Source: Dryocola clanedunensis subsp. sulfonylureivorans (lineage in GTDB: Bacteria > Pseudomonadota > Gammaproteobacteria > Enterobacterales > Enterobacteriaceae). From it: a DNA stretch of 64,000 bases. This document shows positions 17,425 through 23,905 of the stretch, one piece after another. Numbering within the stretch: the stretch's first letter is position 1; each line of letters starts with the position of its first letter. The stretch is from contig NZ_JAERMU010000011.1 of the NCBI RefSeq assembly GCF_016756775.1, positions 1 to 64,000 of the forward strand. The letters run 5' to 3'. Under the pieces are notes generated by a model. It was not told the DNA's origin. It searched no databases and saw nothing but the letters and a program-made list of their open reading frames with translations. The position numbers and the translations under genes were made by a program.

Positions 17425-17730
17425 CTAAGGCTGCTGATATCCGGCTTCTTTCTGCTGCTTTATCTTCAGGATCACAATGTTGTCGGTTAGCTCGTCGTAG
17501 CGATAGAGCATGACATAGCCGCTGCTGCCGAATTCGATAACCAGCTCTTGATATTCCAGCGGGAGATTGGCTACGGGCCGCCCAATTTTGGGCATCGATT
17601 GTAGCTGTCGAATGCCGCGGATCAGTATCTCAGCGGCTTTCTTCGCTGCCAGCACGTTTTTAGCTTTCAGGAATTCCTGCAAACGTTATAAATCCTGGCG
17701 GGCACCTTAAGAAACAATTAGTTGTGGCAT
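17425..17730 (-). pseudogene. ParE/RelE-family toxin gene interrupted by two in-frame stop codons
   Basis: Reading from ATG 17730, which overlaps the antitoxin stop as in intact modules, one frame runs 102 codons: MPQLIVS-stop-GARQDL-stop-RLQEFLKAKN and on to GYQQP. The body (LQSMPKIGRPVANLPLEYQE, then GYVMLYRYDE) is a standard ParE-type mRNase/gyrase-poison fold. TAA codons sit at codon 8 (17709-17707) and codon 15 (17688-17686). Only a shortened product from a TTG at 17682 (85 residues, lacking the first beta-strand and part of helix 1) could be made. Probably an inactivated toxin. Confidence 0.8.
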
Positions 17731-18008
17731 GCCAGCGCATCCTGCTCAGCGTTTGTTCCCCATGACTCCAGCCAGGCTATCGTCTCCTCGGCCGTAATAT
17801 GTTGACCCGTTTCCTGATAGGCCAGCCAGGCGGCCTCGGCTTCTTTGCGATACTGGCCGCGCTTCTCTTCCCGTTCGACATATTCAACGATGGCTTCCAG
17901 CATCAGAGCATGCGCAGAGCTGTGGCGGTCGTCTGCCGGGGTTTCCAACCGATCTTTCTTTTCCTGGTCGATCCGCAGAGTCGTGGTCTGGCGCAGTGTC
18001 GTCGTCAT
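17718..18008 (-). CDS. CopG/ribbon-helix-helix-type antitoxin
   Basis: A 96-residue protein opening MTTTLRQTTTLRIDQEKKDRL, a ribbon-helix-helix DNA-binding segment, followed by a charged helical C-terminus that would wrap the toxin. It has RBS GGGAG eight bases before ATG 18008. The last 13 bases overlap the start of the broken ParE-type toxin. The antitoxin frame is intact, so it may persist as an autoregulator or as protection against related toxins. Confidence 0.82.
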   Translation of the reverse strand: MTTTLRQTTTLRIDQEKKDRLETPADDRHSSAHALMLEAIVEYVEREEKRGQYRKEAEAAWLAYQETGQHITAEETIAWLESWGTNAEQDALACHN

Positions 18009-18135
18009 AATGATCTCCCGATGATATCTCTGGTGTCACCAATGACATTAAACTTGTTAAGCCATGATGTCACTTTGGCCTGACAGGGAGCAAGCGCTGG
18101 CATTCTGCAATGCGTAGCGCCTCGCAAACCAGACT

Positions 18136-18155
18136 TTAAAGCGGCGCGTTAGGGG
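18136..18155. repeat. 20-bp direct repeat, right copy (3' end of mdcR)
   Basis: Exact copy of 17399-17418, carrying the mdcR stop codon (TTA on the plus strand at 18136-18138) and its last codons. The sequences outside the pair differ, so the identity is confined to these 20 bases. Confidence 0.9.
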
Positions 18156-19071
18156 TATCGGCAAACGTTCGGGCGTACATGCGCCCTTCGGCGGCCAGCG
18201 CCAGCAGGTTCGGATCCAGCTCGCGGTTGCGGGCGAAGACAATCGCGATCTGCTGCTTCATCTGGTACGGCTCGGACAGCTTCAGCAGCTGGATAGAATT
18301 CTCGTAGACCTTCTTCATGCGCCCCGGCATTAAAGACAGGCCCACGCCCGCCTGCACCAGGCTCAGCATCGAGAAAATATCGTTCACCCGCGTGACGATC
18401 TCCGGCTCAAACCCCGCAATATGAAACGCTTCCTGGAAGCCGTTGTAGGTGGCGAACCCTTCCGCCAGCGAAACAAATTTCTGGTCGTGGAAGTCGCGAA
18501 GATCGGCAAACTTGCTGGTATCCAGCGGGTAAGAGGCCGGAGCGGCAAGAAAAATATCGTCCTGGAACAGCGGCAGCGTTTCGAGGCCAGGATCGAGTTC
18601 GATTTCAGATACGGAAATCAGGATCGCATCCAGCACGCCGTCTTCCAGCATGTTCAGCAGCAGATCGTTCGAGCCCATCGTCAGATCAAGCTCCAGCTCC
18701 GGGCGACGGATCTTCATGCCCATAATCAGGCGCGGCACGGTTTCCAGCGTCAGGGAATAGAGGGTGCCGATGCGCAGCCGCCCCTGGCCCACACCCGCCG
18801 TCTGGCGAGTTTCTTCAATGCCGCGCTCCATCAGCGCCACGGCTTCTTTACTGTGTTCCAGAAGCGTAACGGCGGAAGGCAAAGGCACAAGGTTGCGCCC
18901 CTTGTGGACAAACAGCGGGCAGCGCACGCCTTCTTCAAGCGTATGCAGGGCGCGGTGAACGCTCACGCCGCTGATCCCCAGCGCATCCGCCGTGCGGGCA
19001 ATGTTTCCCTTCTCCATAAACGCCATAAAAATCTCAAGCTTACGGAAGGTGATTTCTGCGTCGATTTTCAT
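18136..19071 (-). CDS. mdcR: LysR-type regulator of malonate use
   Basis: A 311-residue LysR-family protein with an N-terminal winged HTH (residues 5-65: ITFRKLEIFMAFMEKGNIAR, GISGVSVHRALHTLEEG) and a substrate-binding-like effector domain. In Klebsiella MdcR activates mdc in response to malonate; the order mdcA-H with convergent mdcR is the same here. The stop lies in the 20-bp repeat. The start ATG abuts the stop of the upstream XRE antitoxin (TAA|ATG), so mdcR now appears to be the third gene of a toxin-antitoxin transcript. Confidence 0.95.
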   Translation of the reverse strand: MKIDAEITFRKLEIFMAFMEKGNIARTADALGISGVSVHRALHTLEEGVRCPLFVHKGRNLVPLPSAVTLLEHSKEAVALMERGIEETRQTAGVGQGRLRIGTLYSLTLETVPRLIMGMKIRRPELELDLTMGSNDLLLNMLEDGVLDAILISVSEIELDPGLETLPLFQDDIFLAAPASYPLDTSKFADLRDFHDQKFVSLAEGFATYNGFQEAFHIAGFEPEIVTRVNDIFSMLSLVQAGVGLSLMPGRMKKVYENSIQLLKLSEPYQMKQQIAIVFARNRELDPNLLALAAEGRMYARTFADTPNAPL

Positions 19072-19359
19072 TTACAGCGTAATCTGCGGATGTTTTACGC
19101 CACAGGCTTTGGCGTATCTGGCGATAGTTTCAATACTTGCCCTGACGATATTGGCCTCCATGCGTGAAACGGTCGGAGGAGTGACGCCCATACGCTCTGC
19201 AACCTGTGCACGGGTCAGTCCGGCATGGCTACGCCATTGAGCCAGCATTTCCTGGAGTCGGGCTTTACGCTCTTCGGCCTCGTATGCGGCCTGGACTTCC
19301 GGGTCGGACATCAGCTCAGCTCTGACTGTTTCCCATTGAACACCTTTAGTCTTTTTCAT
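19072..19359 (-). CDS. XRE/HigA-type antitoxin
   Basis: A 95-residue protein with a C-terminal helix-turn-helix (about 45-90: TRAQVAERMGVTPPTVSRME), preceded by a charged helical part (DPEVQAAYEAEERKAR) typical of HigA-like antitoxins of Gp49-type toxins. It overlaps the toxin gene by 14 bases and is followed immediately by mdcR. It probably neutralises the toxin and represses the joint promoter upstream of 19672. Confidence 0.85.
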   Translation of the reverse strand: MKKTKGVQWETVRAELMSDPEVQAAYEAEERKARLQEMLAQWRSHAGLTRAQVAERMGVTPPTVSRMEANIVRASIETIARYAKACGVKHPQITL

Positions 19360-19672
19360 TCAGCATCTCCTCTAACCTTGCAACGGCGAGCGTAATCTCC
19401 CCAGGCGGGGTCTTCCGCGTTTTCTTTATGAATACTCTTAATAAAAAGATGTTTTTGCCTTTTTGATAGACATACAGCCCCCTGGCAATATGGGTCCCCA
19501 TGGTCCTGACTTCGAATAAACCGTTGCCGAGCGGTTTGCTGTCTGGCTCTCTTAAAACGGTTGGGTTTGCCTCTAATTTATCGATGAGACGGACCATTTT
19601 GGTTCTGATAATTGGCGGCAGTGCAGCCAACTCGTCGGGAACGAGATCGTGCAAAATGACGTTAAATGCCAT
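19346..19672 (-). CDS. Gp49-like (HigB/RelE superfamily) toxin
   Basis: A 108-residue protein with the family pattern LGNGLFEVRTMGTHIARGLY, then FLLRVFIKKTRKTPPGEI. This group of RelE-fold mRNA interferases pairs with XRE antitoxins in toxin-first order, as here. I chose the second in-frame ATG (19672) because GGAG lies seven bases before it; the upstream ATG at 19684 has no RBS. The frame is intact, unlike the ParE-type toxin 2 kb away. Confidence 0.85.
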   Translation of the reverse strand: MAFNVILHDLVPDELAALPPIIRTKMVRLIDKLEANPTVLREPDSKPLGNGLFEVRTMGTHIARGLYVYQKGKNIFLLRVFIKKTRKTPPGEITLAVARLEEMLNEKD

Positions 19673-19780
19673 GAGGTTCTCCATGAAAATATTAGCTTAT
19701 AATGCAATTTGCATCAAAGGCTAATGTCCGTTTATGAGAGCAGCGCGTTGGTACCGGATCGGCGGGATGTGGCAGTTTTT

Positions 19781-19981
19781 CGGTGGATGGCGCTGCGCTT
19801 ATCCACCCTACGGCACGAATGGTTTTGTAGGCCGGATAAGCGCAGCGCCATCCGGCGGGTTTAGCTTTGCGGCCCGCCTCGCAGACTGCGAACAAAAGCT
19901 TTCGGTGGATGACGCTGACGCTTATCCACCCTACGGCACGGATTGTTTTGTAGGCCGGATAAGCGTAGCGTCATCCGGCGA
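19781..19981. repeat. BIME: two long composite REP units
   Basis: Two copies (about 19781-19858 and 19903-19981) of the same arrangement: GGTGGATG..CGCTTATCCACC, then a spacer, then GCCGGATAAGCG..CATCCGGCG. Each unit pairs a GTGGAT-type with a CCGGAT-type palindrome in opposite orientation. In the 560-bp gap 19693-20252 this is the left half; the right half is the promoter region of the next operon. Confidence 0.85.
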
Positions 19982-20084
19982 GCTGTCGCCATAAGCCTTT
20001 CCAGTCACCGACTCAAAAATCCACCCACGTCACACTTTTACGCAAAAAACATCACTGGCATTGATGTATTTCACCTGGTAATCA

Positions 20085-20100
20085 CGTGACCTGAATCACA
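20085..20100 (+). promoter_or_regulatory. CRP-like site upstream of the SFCGS/DUF431x operon
   Basis: CGTGACCTGAATCACA matches the CRP consensus TGTGA-N6-TCACA at 9 of 10 positions. It lies about 170 bp before the first gene. A CRP site would fit a carbon-source operon. No clear sigma-54 or sigma-70 promoter boxes could be picked out with confidence. Confidence 0.5.
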
Positions 20101-20164
20101 CAAAACCAGCGGATTATCGTGATCCCTGCATTTTATGTGGAATAGATCACTATCGAGGGTGGGA

Positions 20165-20184
20165 TTTCCACTTCGAAGTGGAAA
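20165..20184. promoter_or_regulatory. Perfect 20-bp palindrome in the operon leader
   Basis: TTTCCACTTC/GAAGTGGAAA is an uninterrupted dyad 68 bases before the first start codon. It could be the operator of the PRD regulator encoded at 27065, or an RNA antiterminator target. There is no T-run behind it, so a simple terminator is unlikely. Confidence 0.5.
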
Positions 20185-20252
20185 ACAACTCGCTACAAAC
20201 CAATAAGCCCCGTCGATACCTTAGAGCCATATCAGCGAATGAGGTACGTAGT

Positions 20253-20588
20253 GTGAATAACGGAGCGGTAATGGTTAGTGAAGCCGGAAGTACCGAAGCG
20301 ACACAGCTAACGGAAAAAGCGTTGGCGTTTATCAGAACGTTGTATCAGGCAAGAAATATCACGCCGAACGAGGTACAGGAGCAGATGCTCGAGTCCCACG
20401 TTCGTGCCATGGTCCACCGTTCATTGACGGGTGAACCGCTGCCGGAAGTTGAGGAGGAGCTTTTTGAAGAGATCTCCCCTGACTCGCTGGCGATGGCGAA
20501 AGAGGTCGTGGATCTGTTTGGCAATTTACCGACGGAAGAGTCGTGGTTGCTGTCGGTACATTTTGAAGTCGCAAAAGACAATCTTTGA
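20253..20588 (+). CDS. Small PRD-domain protein
   Basis: About 111 residues resembling a single PTS-regulation domain: a helical core with two histidines in ESHVRAMVHRS and one in LLSVHFEVAKDN. Single PRD proteins without a DNA-binding domain are found first in SFCGS/DUF431x operons and presumably sense phosphorylation state; that role is inferred. Start choice: GTG 20253 has GAGG eight bases upstream; ATG 20271 (CGGAG before it) is the alternative, and the frame also opens at GTG 20178 without an RBS. Confidence 0.7.
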   Translation: MNNGAVMVSEAGSTEATQLTEKALAFIRTLYQARNITPNEVQEQMLESHVRAMVHRSLTGEPLPEVEEELFEEISPDSLAMAKEVVDLFGNLPTEESWLLSVHFEVAKDNL

Positions 20589-20605
20589 ATAATCAGGAGA
20601 GACAC

Positions 20606-20968
20606 ATGGAACAAATTACCGTAGTGATTGGCGATCGTCTGGGTAAAGGCCAGAAAGTAGCAGCAGGCATCGAAAAAGCGGGTGGTCGTGTCATCGTGAT
20701 TCCTGGCATGGCTGCCGACATGAAACTGGGTGACGTGATGAAAGCTGAGAATGCCACCTTTGGTATCTCCTTCTGCGGCAGCGGTGGCGCAGGGGCTATC
20801 ACCGCGCAGACCAAACATGGTTATAAAGCGAAATATGGCATGCGTTCTGTTGAAGAAGGTGTGACGGCCATTAACGAAGGCAACAATGTGCTGGGCTTCG
20901 GCTTCATGGACAAAGAAGAGCTGGGCGAGCGCCTGGTCCAGGCGTGGAACAAGAAGTACGGTAGCTGA
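20606..20968 (+). CDS. Glycine-rich SFCGS-family protein
   Basis: A 120-residue protein with the family-defining SFCGSGGAGA motif near residue 50. It begins with a beta-alpha unit (ITVVIGDRLGKGQKVAAGIE). The Cys inside a Gly-rich loop recalls the phospho-cysteine loop of PTS IIB proteins (C-G-x-G), but that likeness is my inference; the family function is unknown. ATG 20606 has AGGAGA six bases upstream; an ATG at 20585 has none. It is adjacent to DUF4312 (two-base gap). Confidence 0.8.
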   Translation: MEQITVVIGDRLGKGQKVAAGIEKAGGRVIVIPGMAADMKLGDVMKAENATFGISFCGSGGAGAITAQTKHGYKAKYGMRSVEEGVTAINEGNNVLGFGFMDKEELGERLVQAWNKKYGS

Positions 20969-20970
20969 GT

Positions 20971-21267
20971 ATGAAAGAACACTTCTCAGAAAAAGTGAGA
21001 GTGAGCGGGCGTGGCGATTCCAAAGCCAAAGCCTTTGCCGATGCCCTGAGCCACGTTCAGGGTACGGTGCTCAAGTCATCACAGCACATTTTACTGCGTA
21101 TTGAGCCACAGGACGTTCAGGTTGTTCAGGCGCGGGTACAGGCGAAGAAAGAGGCCTTTTTATTCTTCTTTCTGAAGCGTGAACGACGGACATTCAGCGT
21201 GGAGCTGGATGTGACGGTCAACGTGACGGCCATTAATCTCGAGAAAGTGGATTTCGTCAGCCAATAA
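20971..21267 (+). CDS. DUF4312-family protein
   Basis: A 98-residue soluble protein, beta-rich with alternating hydrophobics (HILLRIEPQDVQVVQARVQA, then a basic FFLKRERRTFSVELDVTVNV). It is always seen with SFCGS, DUF4311 and DUF4310 neighbours. No catalytic motif is visible. Its size and position suggest a cytoplasmic component of the putative DUF4311/4310 transporter. Start ATG follows the SFCGS stop by two bases. Confidence 0.78.
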   Translation: MKEHFSEKVRVSGRGDSKAKAFADALSHVQGTVLKSSQHILLRIEPQDVQVVQARVQAKKEAFLFFFLKRERRTFSVELDVTVNVTAINLEKVDFVSQ

Positions 21268-21292
21268 TAAAACACACAGAAAGGACAGACTG

Positions 21293-22069
21293 ATGTTCTT
21301 AATCATTTTAATAAAATCGCTCATCATCGGCGGCCTGGTTGGTGTAGGCGTCGGTGCAGGGGCTGCGCGTATGTTCCATGCGCCAACATCCCAGGGAATG
21401 GGGGCATTTCGTACTCTGGGTGAACTTAATTCCTGTGAAGGCGATCCTGCTTCGCATTTTTCCTTCGGTTTAGGCTTCTTCTTCAACGCCTGGGCGTCCT
21501 CTGTTGCCGCGGGTGCGTTTACTCAGGACGTTGACCACCGCATTATCCCTAACTGGGGTGCCGCCGCGTTGATGATTAAAAATCGTAACGTCGCCGAAAC
21601 CATGCATGACCCGAAAAAAATGGCCATCGCCTGTGGTTTGATTGGCATGGTCGTGGTCGCCTTCCTTAACTCTACCGCTTCCGCTGTACCAGAAGCGCTC
21701 CAGGTGACCGCCGTTAAGGTGCTGGTGCCTGCTGCGAACCTGCTGGTTAATACCGTGATGCCGGTGATTTTCTGGCTGGCGGCGATTGATGCCGGTAAGA
21801 AATCTGGCTTCTGGGCGACCATCTTTGGCGGCTGCGCGCAGCTGATTATGGGTAACGCCGTACCTGGTCTGGTACTGGGTATTCTGATTGGTAAAGGTGT
21901 GGAAGAGAGCGGCTGGAACCGCGTCACTAAAGTGATGATGGGTGCGATTGTTGCGCTGTTCGTGATGAGTGCCTTCTTCCGCGGCTTCGATATGAAAGTG
22001 ATCGAGTCCTTCCACCTGACCGTGCCGAACTGGCTGGATCTTATCCATAACTCTATGAGCGGAAAATAA
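21293..22069 (+). CDS. DUF4311 integral membrane protein
   Basis: A 258-residue very hydrophobic protein, about seven membrane helices by eye, starting FLIILIKSLIIGGLVGVGVG. A polar loop CEGDPASHFSFGLGFFFNAW, with charged residues inside hydrophobic context (DVDHRI), could line a substrate path. The family is unnamed. With DUF4310 it forms the likely two-subunit membrane part of an uncharacterised permease. RBS AAGGACAG precedes ATG 21293. Confidence 0.82.
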   Translation: MFLIILIKSLIIGGLVGVGVGAGAARMFHAPTSQGMGAFRTLGELNSCEGDPASHFSFGLGFFFNAWASSVAAGAFTQDVDHRIIPNWGAAALMIKNRNVAETMHDPKKMAIACGLIGMVVVAFLNSTASAVPEALQVTAVKVLVPAANLLVNTVMPVIFWLAAIDAGKKSGFWATIFGGCAQLIMGNAVPGLVLGILIGKGVEESGWNRVTKVMMGAIVALFVMSAFFRGFDMKVIESFHLTVPNWLDLIHNSMSGK

Positions 22070-22080
22070 CGGAGCCTGCA

Positions 22081-22722
22081 ATGGAAGAGAATAAAGGGTT
22101 TTGGTATGCCGACTGGTCGTTCCCGATTTTTGTTGGTCTGCTGTCCTCCGGCGTGTTCGCCGGGACACACATGTATTACCTGTACGGCATTGGTGCCTTT
22201 AACGAAGTCGCTTTTGTCTCCATGCTGCGTGCCGGGATTGATACCGGAGCTTACGGTGCAGTCGCTGCATTTGGTGCAAGCTTCCTGTTCGCTCGTATCA
22301 TCGAAGGTTCGCTGGTGGGGATTCTGGATATCGGCGGGGCCATCCAGACCGGTATTGGCCTTGGCGTTCCGGCCCTGTTACTGGGCGCGGGATTTGTCTT
22401 CCCGGTAGCCAACTTCGGAGCCTCTCTGGTGACCGGACTGGTGCTTGGCCTGGCCGTTGGCTATGTGATTATTCTGGCGCGTAAATTTACCATCAACCAG
22501 AGCGACTCCACCTACGGGGCGGACGTGATGATGGGGGCGGGTAACGCTTCCGGCCGCTTCCTTGGGCCGTTGATTATCCTCAGCGCAATGACCGCTTCCA
22601 TTCCTATCGGTATCGGTTCACTGGTTGGTTCTCTGCTGTTCTACCTCTGGGGCAAGCCAATTACCGGCGGCGCGATTCTGGGCGCGATGATTCTGGGCGC
22701 GATTTTCCCGGTCGCACTGTAA
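22081..22722 (+). CDS. DUF4310 integral membrane protein
   Basis: A 213-residue protein, mostly hydrophobic, about six helices, rich in GxxxG repeats (VPALLLGAGFVFPVANFGAS; TGGAILGAMILGAIF). It ends with a glycine-rich helix and has almost no C-terminal tail. It is 11 bases behind DUF4311, with RBS GGAG. As for DUF4311, no biochemical function is established to my knowledge. Confidence 0.82.
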   Translation: MEENKGFWYADWSFPIFVGLLSSGVFAGTHMYYLYGIGAFNEVAFVSMLRAGIDTGAYGAVAAFGASFLFARIIEGSLVGILDIGGAIQTGIGLGVPALLLGAGFVFPVANFGASLVTGLVLGLAVGYVIILARKFTINQSDSTYGADVMMGAGNASGRFLGPLIILSAMTASIPIGIGSLVGSLLFYLWGKPITGGAILGAMILGAIFPVAL

Positions 22723-22745
22723 CACCACGGTAGATAACACGAAGT

Positions 22746-22772
22746 GGCGGATGGTGGTTTGTGCCATCCGCC
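22746..22772 (+). other. Intercistronic stem-loop between DUF4310 and the amidohydrolase gene
   Basis: GGCGGATGG / CCATCCGCC is a perfect 9-bp stem with a 9-base loop, four bases before the AAGGAG of the next gene. There is no U-run, so it is more likely an mRNA-stability or processing element that sets different levels for transporter and enzyme parts of the operon. Confidence 0.6.
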
Positions 22773-22788
22773 TGTAAAGGAGAAAACC

Positions 22789-23892
22789 ATGTTCGACTTA
22801 ATCCTGCGTCAGGCCCGTCTGGTAGATGATACGGTTATCGACATTGCGCTGAAGGACGGCAAAATTGCAGCCCTGGGCGAGGTAGCAGGCCAGGCGCAAG
22901 AAGAGCGTCAGCTCAATGGCGAATATTACGTTAGCGCAGGCTGGATTGATTCCCACGTTCACTGCTACGCAAAATCCCCGATTTACCACGACGACCCGGA
23001 CAGCGTTGGTGTCGCAACCGGCGTGACGACCGTCGTCGATGCGGGCAGCACCGGTGCAGACGATATTGACGAGTTTTACGAGATAACCCGCAAAGCCGCG
23101 ACGGATGTTTACGCACTGCTGAATATCTCCCGCGTCGGGCTGATTGCCCAGAACGAACTGTCCGACATGGCGAATATCGATAAAGCCGCGGTGCGTGATG
23201 CGGTGAAGCGCCATCCTGGTTTTATCGTCGGTATTAAAGCGCGCATGAGCAGCAGCGTGGTGGGAGCCAACGGCATCAAGCCGCTTGAACGCGCCAAAGA
23301 GATCCAGCGCGAGAATGGCGACCTGCCAATGATGGTGCACATCGGCAACAACCCGCCGGATCTGGATGAAATTACCGAGCTGCTCTCCAGCGGCGATATC
23401 ATCACCCACTGTTACAACGGCAAGCCGAACCGCATTCTGACTCCTGCGGGCGAGCTGCGTGCCTCGGTCGCCAAAGCCATTGCCAACGGCGTACGCCTTG
23501 ATGTGGGCCACGGCACCGCCAGCTTCAGCTTTGAGGTGGCAAAAATCGCCATCCAGCAGGGCATCCTGCCGCATACCATCAGCTCCGATATCTATTGTCG
23601 CAACCGCATGAACGGCCCGGTACATAGCCTGGGCGCGGTGATGTCCAAATTCCTGTCCATCGGCCTTTCCCTGCCGCAGGTTATTGAGAGCGTGACCGCT
23701 AATGCGGCCGACGGCCTGCGCATGAAGCATAAAGGCCGGTTAGAAGTTGGTCTGGACGGCGATCTGACTATTTTTGAACTTAAGTGCCAGCCGACGGTGT
23801 TTACCGATTCTGAACAGCAGACGCTCACTGGCGATCGGCTGCTCGTGGCCCTTGCCGCCGTCCGTGCCGGTAAGTGGTTTGATTGCGAATAA
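22789..23892 (+). CDS. Amidohydrolase/deacetylase-family metalloenzyme
   Basis: A 367-residue protein of the amidohydrolase superfamily (dihydroorotase/NagA-like). The metal-binding HxH is in GWIDSHVHCY (about residue 58), a candidate bridging lysine in GIKARMS, later histidines in MVHIGNN and THCYNG, and the final Asp in ISSDIYCRN. It would hydrolyse an amide or lactam. Since the next two genes break down 2-amino-aldonate phosphates, an N-acyl group or cyclic amide on such a substrate is the natural guess. ATG 22789 has AAGGAG eight bases upstream. Confidence 0.82.
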   Translation: MFDLILRQARLVDDTVIDIALKDGKIAALGEVAGQAQEERQLNGEYYVSAGWIDSHVHCYAKSPIYHDDPDSVGVATGVTTVVDAGSTGADDIDEFYEITRKAATDVYALLNISRVGLIAQNELSDMANIDKAAVRDAVKRHPGFIVGIKARMSSSVVGANGIKPLERAKEIQRENGDLPMMVHIGNNPPDLDEITELLSSGDIITHCYNGKPNRILTPAGELRASVAKAIANGVRLDVGHGTASFSFEVAKIAIQQGILPHTISSDIYCRNRMNGPVHSLGAVMSKFLSIGLSLPQVIESVTANAADGLRMKHKGRLEVGLDGDLTIFELKCQPTVFTDSEQQTLTGDRLLVALAAVRAGKWFDCE

Positions 23893-23905
23893 GGAAAAGC
23901 AGAAC

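Noticed and set aside
17682-17730. Sequencing artefact as the cause of the toxin stop codons
   Set aside because: Not excluded, but both are substitutions to TAA within an otherwise open frame rather than homopolymer frameshifts, so I treat them as real.
20055-20071. TGGCA..-type sigma-54 promoter before the SFCGS operon
   Set aside because: A TGGCA is present, but no TTGC-type -12 box at the required spacing, and the operon's regulator has no sigma-54 interaction domain.
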